Shown: positions 1 through 14,499, counted from the stretch's first letter. The stretch: DNA of 64,000 bases from Polyodon spathula (GCF_017654505.1 NC_054547.1:30381846-30445845); one strand, 5' to 3'. Notes: generated by a model not told the origin, from the letters alone. Numbers and translations are program-made.

Positions 1-383
1 CCTTTGTCTAATACAGTCAAAACAGAAAAATACCCTTTTCACCAGTGGCTTTAAACTGACAAGTCATTCATTTGCTACTGGAGCCCAAGACATTTGCAAA
101 GACTATATTGTACCATGCAGAAATATGAAGCAAAATCCAATACCTTGAGATAAAGAATTATTGTATCACAAATTCGATTTGCAACCATTTTGATTAATTC
201 ACTACCTCTCTGATTCCTATTAAGCTTGCAATTGGTCTGTAATGGAACGACTGTTGCTATTCCACTTTCAAAACATCTCCTAAACCTAAGGAGGGGAAGT
301 TATTAATATATCAATATATTACCTAATATTTTCAGTTTTTATCAAGTTAGGGATTAGACACTGTCTCACATGTGTCATTAGAG

Positions 384-866
384 TAAGGTGACCAGACGTC
401 CCAATAAAATCGGGATCGTCCTGATATTAGGGTCTTTGTCCCGCGTCCCGATCAAGGTACTGTTGGAACGCCATCTGTCCCGATTTTTAGAGTAAATGTT
501 GAAAACCCAGGTGCAAAATGTGAAATTTTTATTTTCTCATTATGAAATTTCATATATGTGGCTGCAATACTGTCTCGCGGTGCAACAGCATTGGTTTAGG
601 GCTTGTTGTTTGAGTGAGTTGTTTGCATTGCATCTGTACGGCTATCCAATCGTCATGTGTTTTACTTGGTGTGTCTGGTTTTATTGGCGAAGTGTCGTGG
701 TGGCTGGTGTTGTTGACGAGCCTTTCACTAAAAAGCAAAAAAGACAGAGGGTACCGAACGCAGTGGGAGAAAAAAAAAATCTGGATTCAATCATATCACT
801 GTGTTACAAAGGCATTTTGTAAATTGTGTGAAAAAGAGTGGGGCATCACGATGGTGGAATACAACA

Positions 867-905
<39 letters not shown>

Positions 906-2106
906 TATTATTAAATGTGACTGTGAATTGAAGCTTGCGCGAGTAATCGAATCTCAAAAGTAAAAATTCAACATGAGCTACAAGGAGTTCTACAGCTATG
1001 TCATCGGCAAAAAGGATGTTATGCACATTGCCAAGTCATCCAGTTCGGATTAGGATTATAATTAGGATTTCACTGACATTTTGTGGACCTGTTTAAACAT
1101 TAAATACACCCAGATAATATTTCATAGCACTATAAAAGCCTAAAAATAGTGGTACTTGCTTCCTTACTAAAACAGAGCGCTGTCATTTGTTAAAAGGCAA
1201 GCATGCAACATCCCCAGCAGTTGCTGCCATCACTCTCTGTCTGGTGTGGGCCTGTCCATACATTGAGACCACATCTCCATCAACTGAATTGGTTGGAAGT
1301 GTAAGGCAACGCTTTGCCAAGTTATACAGATGTGGAAATCAATTACAAACAGTCCCAAAACTCGGCTACCCAAAGGTATCTGGCATTCTTTAATAAAGTC
1401 CATATATGCAGCACATTTGTTGTCAAGTTATTTACCCCATCCAAGAATTTATTTTATCAGTACCAAGTCAACAAAGAAAACGTGCCTATTTGGGTCTAAA
1501 ATTCTAACTGTGTTTAAAAAGTAAACAGCAAGGGTCGTTTGAACTGAGGCAGCTGTGGTTGATTGTACCTGTAGTGCTGATTTAACTTGGGTACAACCAA
1601 CACAGGAATACTTTTTTTTGTCTGCTCGGACTTTCCAATTTGTTTTATGAAAGCTGTTGTTTGTTTTCCGTTCTGTTCAGCAGCCTTTTGTTTAATGTGT
1701 GATTGAGAATATATAGCCATTGATCGTATTTTCCTTAAATCACATTACAAGGTGTGCAAAACAATGACCTCCTTCCGTACAGTTTCTTCGGGAAATGTCT
1801 TGACACGATCCTCAGCCAAAATATACTTTACTTGTTTTGCTTTGTCCATTTTTGGTATTTTACGTCTAATGCTGAAAACTAGATTTTAGCAACCTAAACA
1901 ATGCAGAACTGACTTTGTCCCACCTGCTAAGTACAATGCAGCAGGTGACAGAAAAACCAGTGCAGATGCACTGATAGGTTGATTAGAAGACCGTTGTCAT
2001 CTGAACAGTAAATAAGAAAGTTAACAGCTTAACTTTTTTTTTTTAAATCTATTTCTTTACATTTTTGTATTTGCCTAAGTGCAATCTGGTGTATCTGGTC
2101 ACCCTA
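384..2106. mobile_element. hAT-superfamily DNA transposon copy, degenerate
   Basis: The ends are imperfect terminal inverted repeats: the left end reads TAAGGTGACCAGA and the reverse complement of the right end reads TAGGGTGACCAGA. Exact 8-bp copies of CATTAGAG flank the element at 376-383 and 2107-2114. An 8-bp target-site duplication is the hallmark of hAT insertion. The 1.7-kb interior has no intact transposase. One short frame near 800-860 keeps a CxxC motif (FCKLC) that could be the remnant of a BED zinc finger, broken by an (ATT)n expansion at 867-912. Boundaries are seen directly; the superfamily follows from the duplication length and end sequence; the BED reading is weak. Confidence 0.75.
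867..912. repeat. (ATT)n microsatellite
   Basis: About 15 ATT units inside the hAT element. It generates poly-Ile frames on both strands that are not genes. Confidence 0.9.
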
Positions 2107-2114
2107 CATTAGAG

Positions 2115-4811
2115 GTCAATTGTAATGAAAATTAAAAGCCATAGGTGCTTTCCTACATGTAGTAGCAAGAGCATTCCTGTTTATTGAGTGACCTGAAGTT
2201 TACTATGCCTGTAATTGAAGCTGTATTTAGCGGACAGAAACAAACTAGAGAGCCAACATGTCTGTTTTTGATGTAGTGGAGTGAACAGAAGGATGGGTTA
2301 TGGAAGAACACACATAGACAATCAAGAAGGAATCATTTAAAACTGAACAGGATTGTGGGACACTGCAGCTTTAACTCCTGAACTAGATCTACATCCCAGG
2401 CTGTGCCTCAGGGTACAGCTGTCAAACATGGGCCAACCCTGAAACTGTGCCTGCATCCTTACCCTCTTCAAATACAGTATATTACTCTGTCTACTGTAAA
2501 CATAGCAGACAGTAGCAAGAGGTTTATGTAAGGACGGCATATATCACAAACCATCAATCAGTATATTTAAAAATAAAGCACATGTATACATTTTTTAATA
2601 TTAAATCAATTAATTCAGGGATTACTTTACCTGATAGATCTTTACTTTTATTTTCAACAAAGTATGCTTTGACGCGGATTAATTTCAAAACCCCATTGTG
2701 GTCTCTTTGCAACCGTCTTTTTAGATAGAACCTTGAGCTCAGTCTGCCAATTTCACCAGTACAAATATGGGCGATATAGTAGGAGTTATCATTCTTAAAA
2801 CAAAACTGTGTTTATTATCAATTCAGCAGTCACATCTATTAGCAGGCCTCTGTTTATACCACTGACACATTTTGACTTTATTAAAGCACACTGTTTCAAG
2901 TAGAACTCAGATCTGTTCCATTGTTGTGTTGAGCCAGTTTGAAAACAAGACTCAAAGTAGCATCCTACAACCTCTGTTCCTCCAGCTTGACACTTTTCAG
3001 ACAGCCATAATTTAACAAGCTAATGAAACTCTCCACCTCCAGTGCATTTGTAGCCTACCTTTGGCAGTAAAATATGTTTTTGCCTAATTTGTCTGTGCTT
3101 TCTGTGGAGATGAGTGAAGCAATGCTATTAGCTTTCTTCCATTGCCCTTTCTACAATAAATACAAAGTTAGAAAACCATTTTTAGACAGCTTCCACTCTG
3201 AAGAAAAAAGCCTTGTAAACTGTTAAATGATTCCAAATAATTGAGGTCTCCCTCAATCTTCTATTTTTTACTGTGTTTGGAAGCATCTCTTGTAAACCAT
3301 CCCTAGGTCATGCAACCCACGAACAAGCACATTGTGAACTGCAAATACATCCTTTACTTGTGCCCAGGGACAATTCTTTTGACTTGACACAGCGGCATCT
3401 ACATCCTTAGACTATCAAAGTAATGTACACACATACTTCTTTCATCACTGTTTCATTGCTCTTTTCTGACAAGAAAGTAATGAGGTTTAGAGTTTATGGA
3501 CATTCACCTTGGTTTTAGTGACTACAGAAGATCCCTCCAGCTGTCTATGGATTTTATTTCTTGATACAATATGAAGTACTGTAACTCTGCCTTCAATATT
3601 GCTGTCAGGGCCAGAATCCTCAATCTGGATAATCTGATAAAGTTTGCCTCTAATATAAATCCAATCTTTTTGTCCTTGACCTCTATTTAATTTGTGGATA
3701 ACTATACAGTTTTTGAGTTTCCTTTCACCCATAGTCAACAAACATTAAAATGGAAGGGTAATTTGAATGGCTTTTTATTTTAATTTTTTTACACCCCTTA
3801 CCATTTTAGTGTTTGCAATAATTCCAGGTTCGGTTTCTCTAATATTGAGTTATCATATTTGTTTTTTCTCTATGTCTGCTTTTACTTGGCTTTGAACTTT
3901 TGAGCTTGTCTGTTGAAGCATAGTGCTGGGAAAGAACAGCCATCCTTATTCAGTTGAAACCTGCTCTCTGTATACATATCTAACTGTACAGTGGATGGGG
4001 CTTTCAGAGTTGAATGCTAAGTTGAGCAACTGATAACTTTTGGTCTTTGGAATCATCAACCCCTTCTCTGCTGATTCCCACTCCCAACTCCGCCAAAGGA
4101 ATTAAAGGTAGAACACGTTTGAAAAAAAAAATGACTTTGTTATGACAGGTTTTCCAAATTCTAAAACTCATATATAAATATATTCTAAATATTGCTCTGT
4201 CAGTTTTATAGCTTGCTGGGTCTGCAGCGCAGATCCAAGGTCACCCTCATTCTGCTTCTGTGATTCGGTGGCAGCAATTATTATTAAAAAAAGTTTGCCT
4301 GAATTTCACATCTTAATTTGAGCCCCAGGCTTGTACTGTTTGCAAGTGTGTGTCTCAATATACCAAATACATTAAACAGTTCTAAGGAATAAATCATGAC
4401 AGGCACATCCCTCTTTTCTGTGCTATTTTTGTAAGTTCAAACAAAACCAAAACAATGTTTTACACTTCACACTCAATCCTCAAGGTTTGTTCTGTGGTTT
4501 AAAAGTCTCATATGAGAATCAAAGACTACAGCGTTGTTTTGGATGCTAATTTTTTTTCACTAGATTGCCCTAAACATTACTGCCCAGTTATTTTGCAATA
4601 CTCATATGGTCGTACAGTTTTTATAACCAAAGCAAACTTTAAATGCCTGTTGAAGCAAACAAATGTACGAATTCAGACGCTCCGCATAGAAACTAACAAC
4701 CCCAGTGTGCACACTGCTGACTTTGCAATTTTTTTTCAATTGAAATTGATGTCAGTGTTAAGGTGCTTTGACTAGGAGTTCAAGACCTCCTAGTTCCATT
4801 TTCCTTCCATG
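2115..4811. other. Intergenic AT-rich DNA, no gene seen
   Basis: Only short, unsupported frames occur. The longest, an 84-codon minus-strand frame at 3487-3741, has no family I recognise. No inverted or tandem repeat of note was seen. Confidence 0.5.
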
Positions 4812-5125
4812 AGCCCCTTTCACACTGGCACTTCTACCCAGGTCTGCATCCGGGTTCTGGTTACCCGGGTCACAATCCTGCTCAGTGTGAAACCACGTAC
4901 CTGGGTTGTGTCCGAGTTAACTCGGGTTCCAGCGACCCACCTCAGGATGTGGGTTGACACGTTGAACATTCACTTCCACAACATTTTTGTTTATTCTGTT
5001 TAGCCATATTTTTGTTGCTTGGACACACCAAATCATTGTGAAATCGCGTAGCTGACCTCCACAACACGGGGACCTGACATGGGTAGGTTCCAACCCGGGT
5101 AGAGCATGCCAGTGCGTAAGGGGCT
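4812..5125. mobile_element. Short MITE with 18-bp terminal inverted repeats
   Basis: The left end reads AGCCCCTTTCACACTGGC and the reverse complement of the right end reads AGCCCCTTACGCACTGGC, so 16 of 18 bases pair. The 314-bp interior is unusually GC-rich for this region, with several ACCCGGGT-type words, and is non-coding. The size and ends fit a non-autonomous DNA transposon. I could not settle the target-site duplication, so the superfamily (hAT or PIF/Harbinger type) is open. Confidence 0.7.
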
Positions 5126-5453
5126 ATAGAAAAGTATGCAACGCTGTTGGCATAATTTTAACGAATGCTTTAGAGCCGCAGTTCTTATTTGTGGTTTAGC
5201 CCTAAATGAATATGTAATTCTGGGCATTCCTGCAGAAATTCGCAAAAACAGGGTAGAGATAGTGCAAGTGAGGGATCAAAAATATGTAATGAGATGTAAT
5301 AAATCTGCATGCAATTGCATCAATTTGTTAAGAACTTTTGAAAGCACGTTTTAAAAAGTCGCAATTGTTGCTGGCATTTCCCAGTCCGCTTTTTCTTTCA
5401 TTTGTGCACAATGTATTTGAGATGAACATCCAAGTACCTAATTTTCACCAAAG

Positions 5454-6294
<841 letters not shown>

Positions 6295-6648
6295 TCAGGG
6301 TGTACTTACAAGCACTGAAAACAAATTTCTATGACATTTCTGTTTTGTTTTTTTTTAAATATTTTTACATAACGTAATGTTTAGCATACCCAAAACACAT
6401 TACTGTTATTTCAGCGCAATGATTTATATTTAAAATACATTGAGAACTGTAAATGTATGTGTGTTCGATTTTATTGTATTGTTTTTAAACCCAACACCTC
6501 CTTATATCAGACAACCGGTTACATCCGCCAAAGGGTCCCAGACCGGCATACTCTGTATTGTTCGAAAACCCCCCCGGGGTGACCCCGGGGCCTATCTATA
6601 CTATCTTAGATTTAAACGGCCTTTAATTCAGTATATATATATATACAC

Positions 6649-6722
<74 letters not shown>

Positions 6723-7080
6723 CACACACAGTATTAAAATTAATATTGGTAAAATGAAGACGGATCAAAATGCATTGTACAGGTGACATTTACATTTAAC
6801 AAAAACTGTGTTATTTTGATTCTTGCATGTATAGATGTTATCCTTCAGGAGGGATCCCTCTGCTGTAGCAAACCACAACTTCGCTATTTTATTTGAAAAA
6901 ATGTTGCACAACTCTCAATAGAGATCTCTCTAAGATGACGCAAATAATATTTAAAATAAGTATATTGCGGCTCTCTTCATTAACATCTTTTTTCTTAGTA
7001 CATACAACAAAATGTGCACTTTGCCAAGTGTCGCAACGAATATGCAAGTTGCTGTATGTTTGCGCTGCGACTGTCCCATC
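6295..7080. repeat. Tandem duplication, copy 2
   Basis: Second copy of the 5454-6294 block, about 786 bp. It is shorter because its TA tract is shorter. Flanks agree with copy 1 except for scattered single-base changes. The stretch at about 6516-6632 is replaced by a GC-richer sequence with runs of C and G. Confidence 0.9.
6652..6715. repeat. (TA)n microsatellite in duplication copy 2
   Basis: TA tract of about 60 bp followed by (CA)n, the counterpart of the 150-bp tract in copy 1. Confidence 0.95.
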
Positions 7081-7084
7081 TCAG

Positions 7085-10000
7085 TACATCTCCCCCTAAA
7101 CCGCTTTTTAAAAAATGAATTTTAATTTTTTTTTTGTCATTTTGCTAAATGGTAAAATGTAGAAACCTTTTAAAAAACAATGATAATTTAGAACCTAAAC
7201 CCCAGCCACAGTCCGGTTTTGAAGATTCTAAACTGAGCAGGCATTTACCATAGTTCTTCCTGGAACCTGATTCACTGTGACAATCCATACGTTTTCTCAT
7301 AGTATTTTTTATGACACTGATAAGAATTTCCACATTTCTTCTATGTGCTATTTCTTACTGATATATTCCTTCCAAACACTGGAGGCAGAGTGCTGCAGGG
7401 GGAAAGGTCAACTCTCTGTGCTACAAGTACTCAGGAGGTTAGCAATGATTCTGGTATTTTTGATAAATAGTAAAAGGTGCTAAAACCTTTTACACCACAA
7501 GTGCAAACACTCAAGCATGCCCAAGGTTAGAATTGAACAGAAAGAGTACTATAAACATTGCTACAGCGGTTTCTGTTTTCTTGTGAAAATACAGCAGTAA
7601 CATTCTAGATATTTTCATAGAATTACACCTTGCTATCTGTTTTTGGCACAATAATTACAGTTAAAGACTATGTTTTAAAGGAAAGTGACATCTTTTAACA
7701 AGTGTGCTGCCAGTCGGCAATAGCAAATATAATTCATTTCCAAATCTGCCCAAATTAATACGATTAAGCTAAAAATATGAAATTATATGGCAGTGGTTTT
7801 CAATTTGTTTGCTTTTTGAAGTCAAGGCAAGGTCAAGAACGGCTTTCCTCTTGATTGTTGGTGTTGTCTAACCCCTTTGGCTATATTATTATACACACAT
7901 TGAAGAAACTGTTGATAGGAAGTGCCAGCCAGAAGAATAATTGGTGCAATTTAACTCAAGCTTTTATTGCGGAGATGAAATTCCCTTCAAAGTTTACATT
8001 GTATAATAATATTTATGGAGTCATCTCTAGTCGATGGGAGTTTTGAATGACCTGTCAAGTGCCACTTCATATACGTAAAACTTCTCTGCTACCATCCACT
8101 GCTAAAAAATCGAAAATCTCTCAACCAGACAATGGGCCTGTACTACACAAAACATCAGTATGCACATACTAACAGCAGCACGTAATCTAGTTATTGTCTA
8201 ACCATCTTTTTTGGCTCCTTACCAGCTTTACCTACAATTTATCAGTTGCTTTAATGAAGTAAAAACCCAGCTCTGAAAATAATTATGATGTGATATTTTA
8301 AGAAGTCATTGCTTAGAATTCAGATTGTGGTATCGAGCTGAATCCTAGAAACGGTTATAATGCCTCTCATAGCGATTACAGTCTATTCTATAAACATACA
8401 GTATTCAAAAGCTGGAGATGCTAACATTGGTTAAACTTTGACACACTACTATAAAAAACATAACATGTGGCATAATTCTTCAAAAGTATTTTAGCTAACA
8501 TGGTTTATTTTTCACAATTTTTCTTAAGGAAGGCTGAGGTATTGGGTCTACAGAAAAGGTGAGTTTGGATTGAAATCGACTTCAGTCATTCAGTGACTAG
8601 TGTTTCATTTGCCAATAATTATATAAATCTGCTTTGGTGCCTCAGTGTTTACCCTGACGGTACTGGGAATGTCCTGGTTGGTTTAGTTTCCACAAAGCTC
8701 ACAGCCTGGTACATGAGATCAATTGACAAACTGAATTCTACAACATTGTCTCATACAGTGTCACACTTATAAATAGCCATATACACCATATAAATAGTCT
8801 TTCAAATTTATAAACAAGTATGTTAGTAGAACTGTACACCCCCCACCATGTATAACAAACTGATATTGACTTTACCTGGAAATCAACATTTAGTTTATAT
8901 TAGGATACTTGCACACTTACTAGGTCTTTTTGATGAGGTTTGTCAGAAAACAGACTTCAGGAGCCCATAACTGACAAAAGATGGATCGTTACCAAGTAGG
9001 CACTTGGATTGCGCTGGCTCCCAGTGAGATTCACATGCCCACAACCAATAGCTCACGACCACTGTTGGAATCGTTTTATGTACTGTAGCTGAACAGTCAA
9101 AGTAAATCGATATTGTAGGCGCAACAGAAAGTTTAGCATAGGAAGCATACAGCTCTGTTCTTAGTTCCTCTGAAATACTGAGAAATTAGTTCATCATAAG
9201 GCAATTAGCTAGTATATTCTCCAAGCCTAGTCCATAATGCTATACCCATACCACGTTAAAACATTTTAGTTTTTCAATGTTATCTTAACTAAACTCTAGG
9301 GGTTGGGTATTATAATATATGTATCTCTACATGCCAGCACCCAGTTCATTTGAAAATTAAAAATTACAGTGTTTTGATTTGTTGTGCATATGAAATCAAA
9401 CCACTGTAACTGTAAAATTGTCCCAAAAGGTACATTAATGATTGTCTAATTTAATGACTTTAATAGACCATACAGGCAATTAATTTAAAATAGTAAGAGA
9501 AAATGAAACACATAGGTCATGCTCTAACACATGGTGTAACATTTTCATGCATGAGTGCCTATTGTTTCTATACCACTCGTTACTGACGGCAAATTGAAAT
9601 TCTCACACCCAGAGGTTTTCATGCAGATAGGTATATAAAGGACATAAATTACAAATCTTGAAGTGTTCTAATACATTTGCACACTATTGTATGACTTGGG
9701 ATGATGATTAGGGTTGGCTCATATACTGTATATTAATATGTTTATTGTGACCTCATAAAAGTGGGGTTATCTCAAAATAACCCAATAATTGAACCACGCT
9801 GCTTCAAAACACTTCTCGGCAATTCCAACAGCACTGTCGTCAGGGCAAAAGTTAACATGTTCTAAAGACACTTGGCTGTTTTCCAGAGTAATTTTCTAAG
9901 GAAAAGCCTACTTCTTGGCAGCGTTCAAATGAAGGTATTTTGCATGAGGATATTCAGAAATGAAAGGTTGTAGCAAGCATATCATTAAATAAGCAAAATG

Positions 10001-11187
10001 CAGGTTCAGTAATTATTGTACTTAAATTAAACAGAATTTTAAAACTGGCAATCAGAAATCAATCAAATTAATAGGAGCAGACCAGCGATGGCAATGCAAT
10101 TGATGACGAACAAAAACTACATAGTGATCCCAATACAGTAGCTCACTATTCCTGATATTGTCCTATGGTAGTGAGTTACCAGTTCAGTAGAGTCAATTAC
10201 CCAATCTTTGATCAACCGTACTGTCTAATTGAATTAAATGTGGTATATTTAGCACACAGCTTGTGCTGCTGAAACGGCTATGAGATTTAGCTGCCAAAAA
10301 AAGAACCAGGAAACTGAAGCAAATGAAAGTTACAGAATTATTCAGACCACCAAAACCTTAGATGGAGCGTTGTGTGCTTTAAATTGTTGCAGTTAAGCAA
10401 ATTAAAATAGTCACCTCGTTCTTGATTCTTCTTTTATTTCGTCAATACAGGCTGGACATCCTGTCTATGTTATTAAGAAGCTAAGAACTTTTATTTTATT
10501 CATTTCAATTGCATGGTATTACAATGTCTTAACAGCAGGTATCAAAGTATAGAAACATTTTACTGAATTTTGGAAGTTTAGTGATTGCTAAAGTTCTTTA
10601 ATGGTCAAAGTTATACGCTGATGATTTTCAAAGTTTGGTATATGGTACATTTAATTACAGTATTTCATTACCTTAACTGTAGGAGTAAAGGTTTTATTGA
10701 ATTGCATTAATTTAATGACTTCTAAAGCTTTGAAATGTTGTAAGCTAAATGTGACAGAATAGGCCACAAGTTATATATCATCAGTAAGTACTTGTGTATG
10801 TTATATTCTATACATCATTAAAGGTACAGTAATTATTATTAATACCTGTTCGATTATGCAGACAAATCGATTATACTAACTAGTATCAGTCCCAATTAGT
10901 TTGGATAATTGCCTCTCTACTGTATTGGGTCACAACATTGTGATACTAGAGATACACAAAAGAAGACCCTGTATTGTCCCTTTATTGTCATTGAAGAGAG
11001 TTACTTAAAGGGTTATAAAAGTGAGTACAAGAACCTCCAGCCTAGTTGTTTATATATTAAACAACAGCAACAATTTAGTGTCCTTTTAAACAAACAATGC
11101 CTGGGTACTTTTTTAGGACCTGTCTAGCCGATTGTCTAGCCAAGTGAATGCTGTAGTTTACTTGTACTGTAGTTTACTAGCATTGCT
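7085..11187. other. Intergenic AT-rich DNA, no gene seen
   Basis: Four kilobases without a convincing frame, RNA gene or recognisable repeat. The only frames are short and unsupported (for example 7277-7483 and 10909-11127). Confidence 0.5.
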
Positions 11188-11364
11188 GTGGATCAAGTTC
11201 ACCCAACAGTGCTGCACTTGTACCCTAATGGAGATAGCTATTTTCAAAATGGTAATGCACACATCCACCAATACCAGAATCCTGTACTTGAGCCTATGCC
11301 ACGTCATGTCAAGTCGGTGATTATGACAGATGGTAATGGTAGTCCAACCAAATATTTTATACAG
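11188..11364 (+). pseudogene. Tc1/mariner transposase relic (C-terminal fragment)
   Basis: The frame begins DQVHPTVLHLYPNGD and continues into FQNGNAHIH. This matches the block around the second catalytic aspartate of Tc1-type transposases, where the family usually has QDDNAP; here the acidic residues are replaced. After a short scrambled stretch it resumes with a match to the family's C-terminal end (MPRHVKSVI ... PTKY). About 60 residues, including the third catalytic position, are missing. This is therefore an internally deleted relic with no transposase activity. No inverted repeats were located. The identification is from recalled family motifs. Confidence 0.5.
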
Positions 11365-12544
11365 GCCTCAGAAAAGCCAGTCAGTGTATATTGCAGATAA
11401 TACACTTTTGCTCCAGCTTAAAATGTAGTCCATTATTTTTCCAAAATGAAAATAAACCTGTAGCAGACGAAGCAATAAACAACTATAAATGTTGGTTTAA
11501 AGCAAACTTGTTTCTTATTAGTTTTGTAACAGCTTTTTTTTGGAAGGAATAAACTTAGTGCTGCAAAAACAGCTTAGTAAATCAGGACCAATTTAGAAGG
11601 AGTCCTAAAAAAGTATGTAGCAGAGGCAGATTGTTACGCACTCACTATAATTAACTTTAGCACACACTTCGCTATACACTTCCCTACTGCTGCTTATTTT
11701 TTATTGTGAGGGTAGATTGATTTTATTTTAAGACCTTAATTAAACTGGCACAGACAGGTTAAGCGCTTTGCTGAGGTACTGCATGCACCCAGAGAGCCAT
11801 AAAGGAGAAGAAAACGAATCAGTGGATAGTGTTAAATTGCCCCTGTGAGTCTGTCCAAACCTTGCCCTTAAGGGACCACCCTATTACAGGGGGAAAGAGC
11901 ATATTCAAAGGTGCCCTGTGTTCTTTGTGCCACATGTTGTGCTAGTATATTTAAAAGTTTAAAAAAGTATTAGGAATTAAAAAAAAAAAAAAAGCAAAAC
12001 TGTAATAAACAATGGGAATTCCGAATCCAAAATCAAAGCTGAGACCACAGGTAAATACCAGAACTGAATAAATAGATATATATGTGTGTGTGTAGATATA
12101 TATAATTATTTTTTTTTAAATTTATTTTATAGGCATCTGTTAGTCAGGCACCATTGGGTATTGTTGTACCAGTTTCTTCCAGCAGGAGTCAATGTGTGCC
12201 ATTTAATTTCATGACGAATGAATTATGAGAGCTTGTTGTTTATGTTAGTAAAGACTTAATGTACATACAATTACAGTAATTATATTCACAACATAGATGA
12301 TATTACTGAATGCAACTGATAAAGCTACAAATTAAGGTTATTACAGTTCATTTTCTACACTTCGATGGATTAAAGGCTCACTAGACTATACTTATCATTA
12401 CATATAAACAAAGGACTAAGCGCATTTATCAGCAGATCATAGAAACCCATTTTTTTTATCTCATCAGATCAAATGGGAATATGTATAGGAATAAACACCG
12501 CCTGCTGCTGATAATGTTGCTACTGTACTAATCAATACTTTAAA
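11365..12544. other. Intergenic DNA, no gene seen
   Basis: Contains a poly-A run near 11980-11994 and a short TA/TG microsatellite near 12075-12105. Nothing else was recognised. Confidence 0.5.
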
Positions 12545-12784
12545 GAGGCTGTGTGGTCCAGTGGTTAAAGAAACGGGCTACAACCAGGAGGACCCGGGTT
12601 CAAATCCCAGTTCAACCACTCACTCACTGTGTGACCATGAGCGAGTCACTTAACCTCCTTGTGTTCCATCTTTCGGGTGAGATGTTGTTGTAAGTCTCTG
12701 CAGCTGATGCATAGTTCACACACCCTAGTCTCGTATCTTGTAAAGTGCTTGGTGGTGGTGGTCCACTATGAAAGGTGCTATATA

Positions 12785-12800
<16 letters not shown>
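12545..12800 (+). mobile_element. tRNA-derived SINE with LINE2-like tail
   Basis: The head looks like a tRNA gene. A box-A match (TGGTCCAGTGG, 12554-12564) and a box-B match (GGTTCAAATCC, 12597-12607) are spaced as in a tRNA. A non-tRNA body follows. The 3' end includes GGTCCACTATGAAAGGTGCT and TATATAAA, then poly-A and TA repeats. The same tail occurs inverted at 54957-55030, as expected for SINEs sharing the tail of a partner LINE. Pol III transcription is a family property, not shown here. Confidence 0.75.

Positions 12801-12801
<1 letters not shown>

Positions 12802-12831
<30 letters not shown>
12802..12831. repeat. (TA)n microsatellite at the SINE tail
   Basis: Directly follows the poly-A tail of the SINE, a common site of microsatellite birth. 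Confidence 0.9.
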
Positions 12832-12835
<4 letters not shown>

Positions 12836-12839
12836 AGAC

Positions 12840-14081
12840 ATTAACCTGTTCCACTGCAAAACCCCTAGTGGATGTACTTAGAGAGAATGAATGTCAGCAA
12901 TTATGGAACCAAATGATGGGTACGCTGAGCCATTAGACATGCCATGAGAGTGCCTACCATACCATTCTCTTCCCACTGTCAATTGCTCTACAGCGCACAT
13001 GTTCCGCTCAGCATATCTGTGAACTGGTCAAGTGACTTTTAAAACAACCACTGTGCATGAATACTGAGGGGAGGTCTGAGGCTTATAGGGCAGATCACAT
13101 AGCCATCTATCCTGTGCTCCTCCTGCTCTGTAGATAATAACTTGTGAGGTCTTTAGCCTCCAGTGCTGTGTACAGCTTCTTTCATGAGCGCCAAGTGTCA
13201 CAAGCACATTCGTTACTAAAAACATTTGTTACTCCTCGATGTAAAAATATAACCAGATGAAAAGGCAACTGCTGCCACAACTATACTGTTGAATTCTGGG
13301 GCATTCAAAACATTTCAGTAATTTCTAATGATATATAATATATTTCTACGTCTGGCATTTTAAATGAACATGAAAAGATTACATGTCTAGCCTTTTTAAA
13401 ATAAGACTTTCGACAATTAAGACAATTGACTGGAATAAGAAATAATATTGATGCAACCATTTTTGTTTTTTAATCTACTGTGTTCGGCTACACTTACAGT
13501 ATGACAAAGGTTAAACATATTGAAGTGTTAGAAAAAAAGAGGACTAATAGGGTGATTGGTTGACAGGTGCTTCAGTATCCAAGACTACAGGAATAATCGT
13601 TTTCATGAGGAGCAATCTTAGTACTGATGATTATGGGCAATTGTGAAAAACTGGCAGTGCAGTAGATTTATAATTAGGGGCAGTAATCACTGGGGAATTT
13701 ACAGATCCCTCCAGAACAATGTAATCACCTTGGAGACTCGAGTCTCTGCTGATTTAGCTGCCCGTGGTGTTAGGCAGGTATTGCCATTTCTTTGTCCAAT
13801 ATTAGTACTAATTACAATCCACTGTATGATCAAACTACGATTTTCACATCAATCAGCTTCCTAAAACAAAATGCTCTCAACATGAACTGTCACATCCACA
13901 GGGTGAAAAAAAACACAAGATAAAAACATAATATAACCACAGGTACTTTTTATAATGCTAAATGCACTACAGCTTGTACATTTCCTGTCAAATTTATCTA
14001 CACATTAAAATGTGATTGTAGCATTTAAGGACCTTGGTGGCAATGACTTTTTTAAATGACAAAAGTCAGAAGTATGTCGCC

Positions 14082-14086
<5 letters not shown>
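12840..14086. other. Intergenic DNA, no gene seen
   Basis: No convincing frame, repeat or RNA gene. A 73-codon frame at 13643-13864 has no recognisable family. Confidence 0.5.

Positions 14087-14157
<71 letters not shown>
14087..14157. repeat. (TA)n microsatellite
   Basis: Perfect TA run of about 70 bp. Confidence 0.95.
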
Positions 14158-14160
<3 letters not shown>

Positions 14161-14499
14161 ACTGTGTAAGTCATAAGCGGAAGCACATTTTCCCATAGGA
14201 ACAATGTTATAAACTGGGGTTACGTTCCTGACTCTTCAGTCAGATAATATAGTTTTACAAAAATGACCCGTTATATTGTACTCATGGAAATATTTATTTA
14301 ACTCTTTACACTCAGCCCGGTGATTACGCACATATTGCTCAGACACCTCCCTGGCTTGTTTAAAAGTACAGACTCGGGGCTTTCCAATGACGTGTTTGGT
14401 GTGTGTATGTGGTACTCCTAGCAGGAAATATGATCGCCTGAAGTTAAACCTCTCATCATGTGACAGAGTTCACAGCTTAGGTTTCGTTTTGAGTCAATT

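Noticed and set aside
3487..3741. 84-codon minus-strand frame
   Set aside because: No family recognised and no neighbouring exons; length is compatible with chance.
12545..12620. Possible tRNA gene with A and B boxes
   Set aside because: The boxes are present, but the sequence continues into a SINE body and a LINE-like tail, so it is a retroposon head rather than a tRNA gene. The same holds for 33901-33990.
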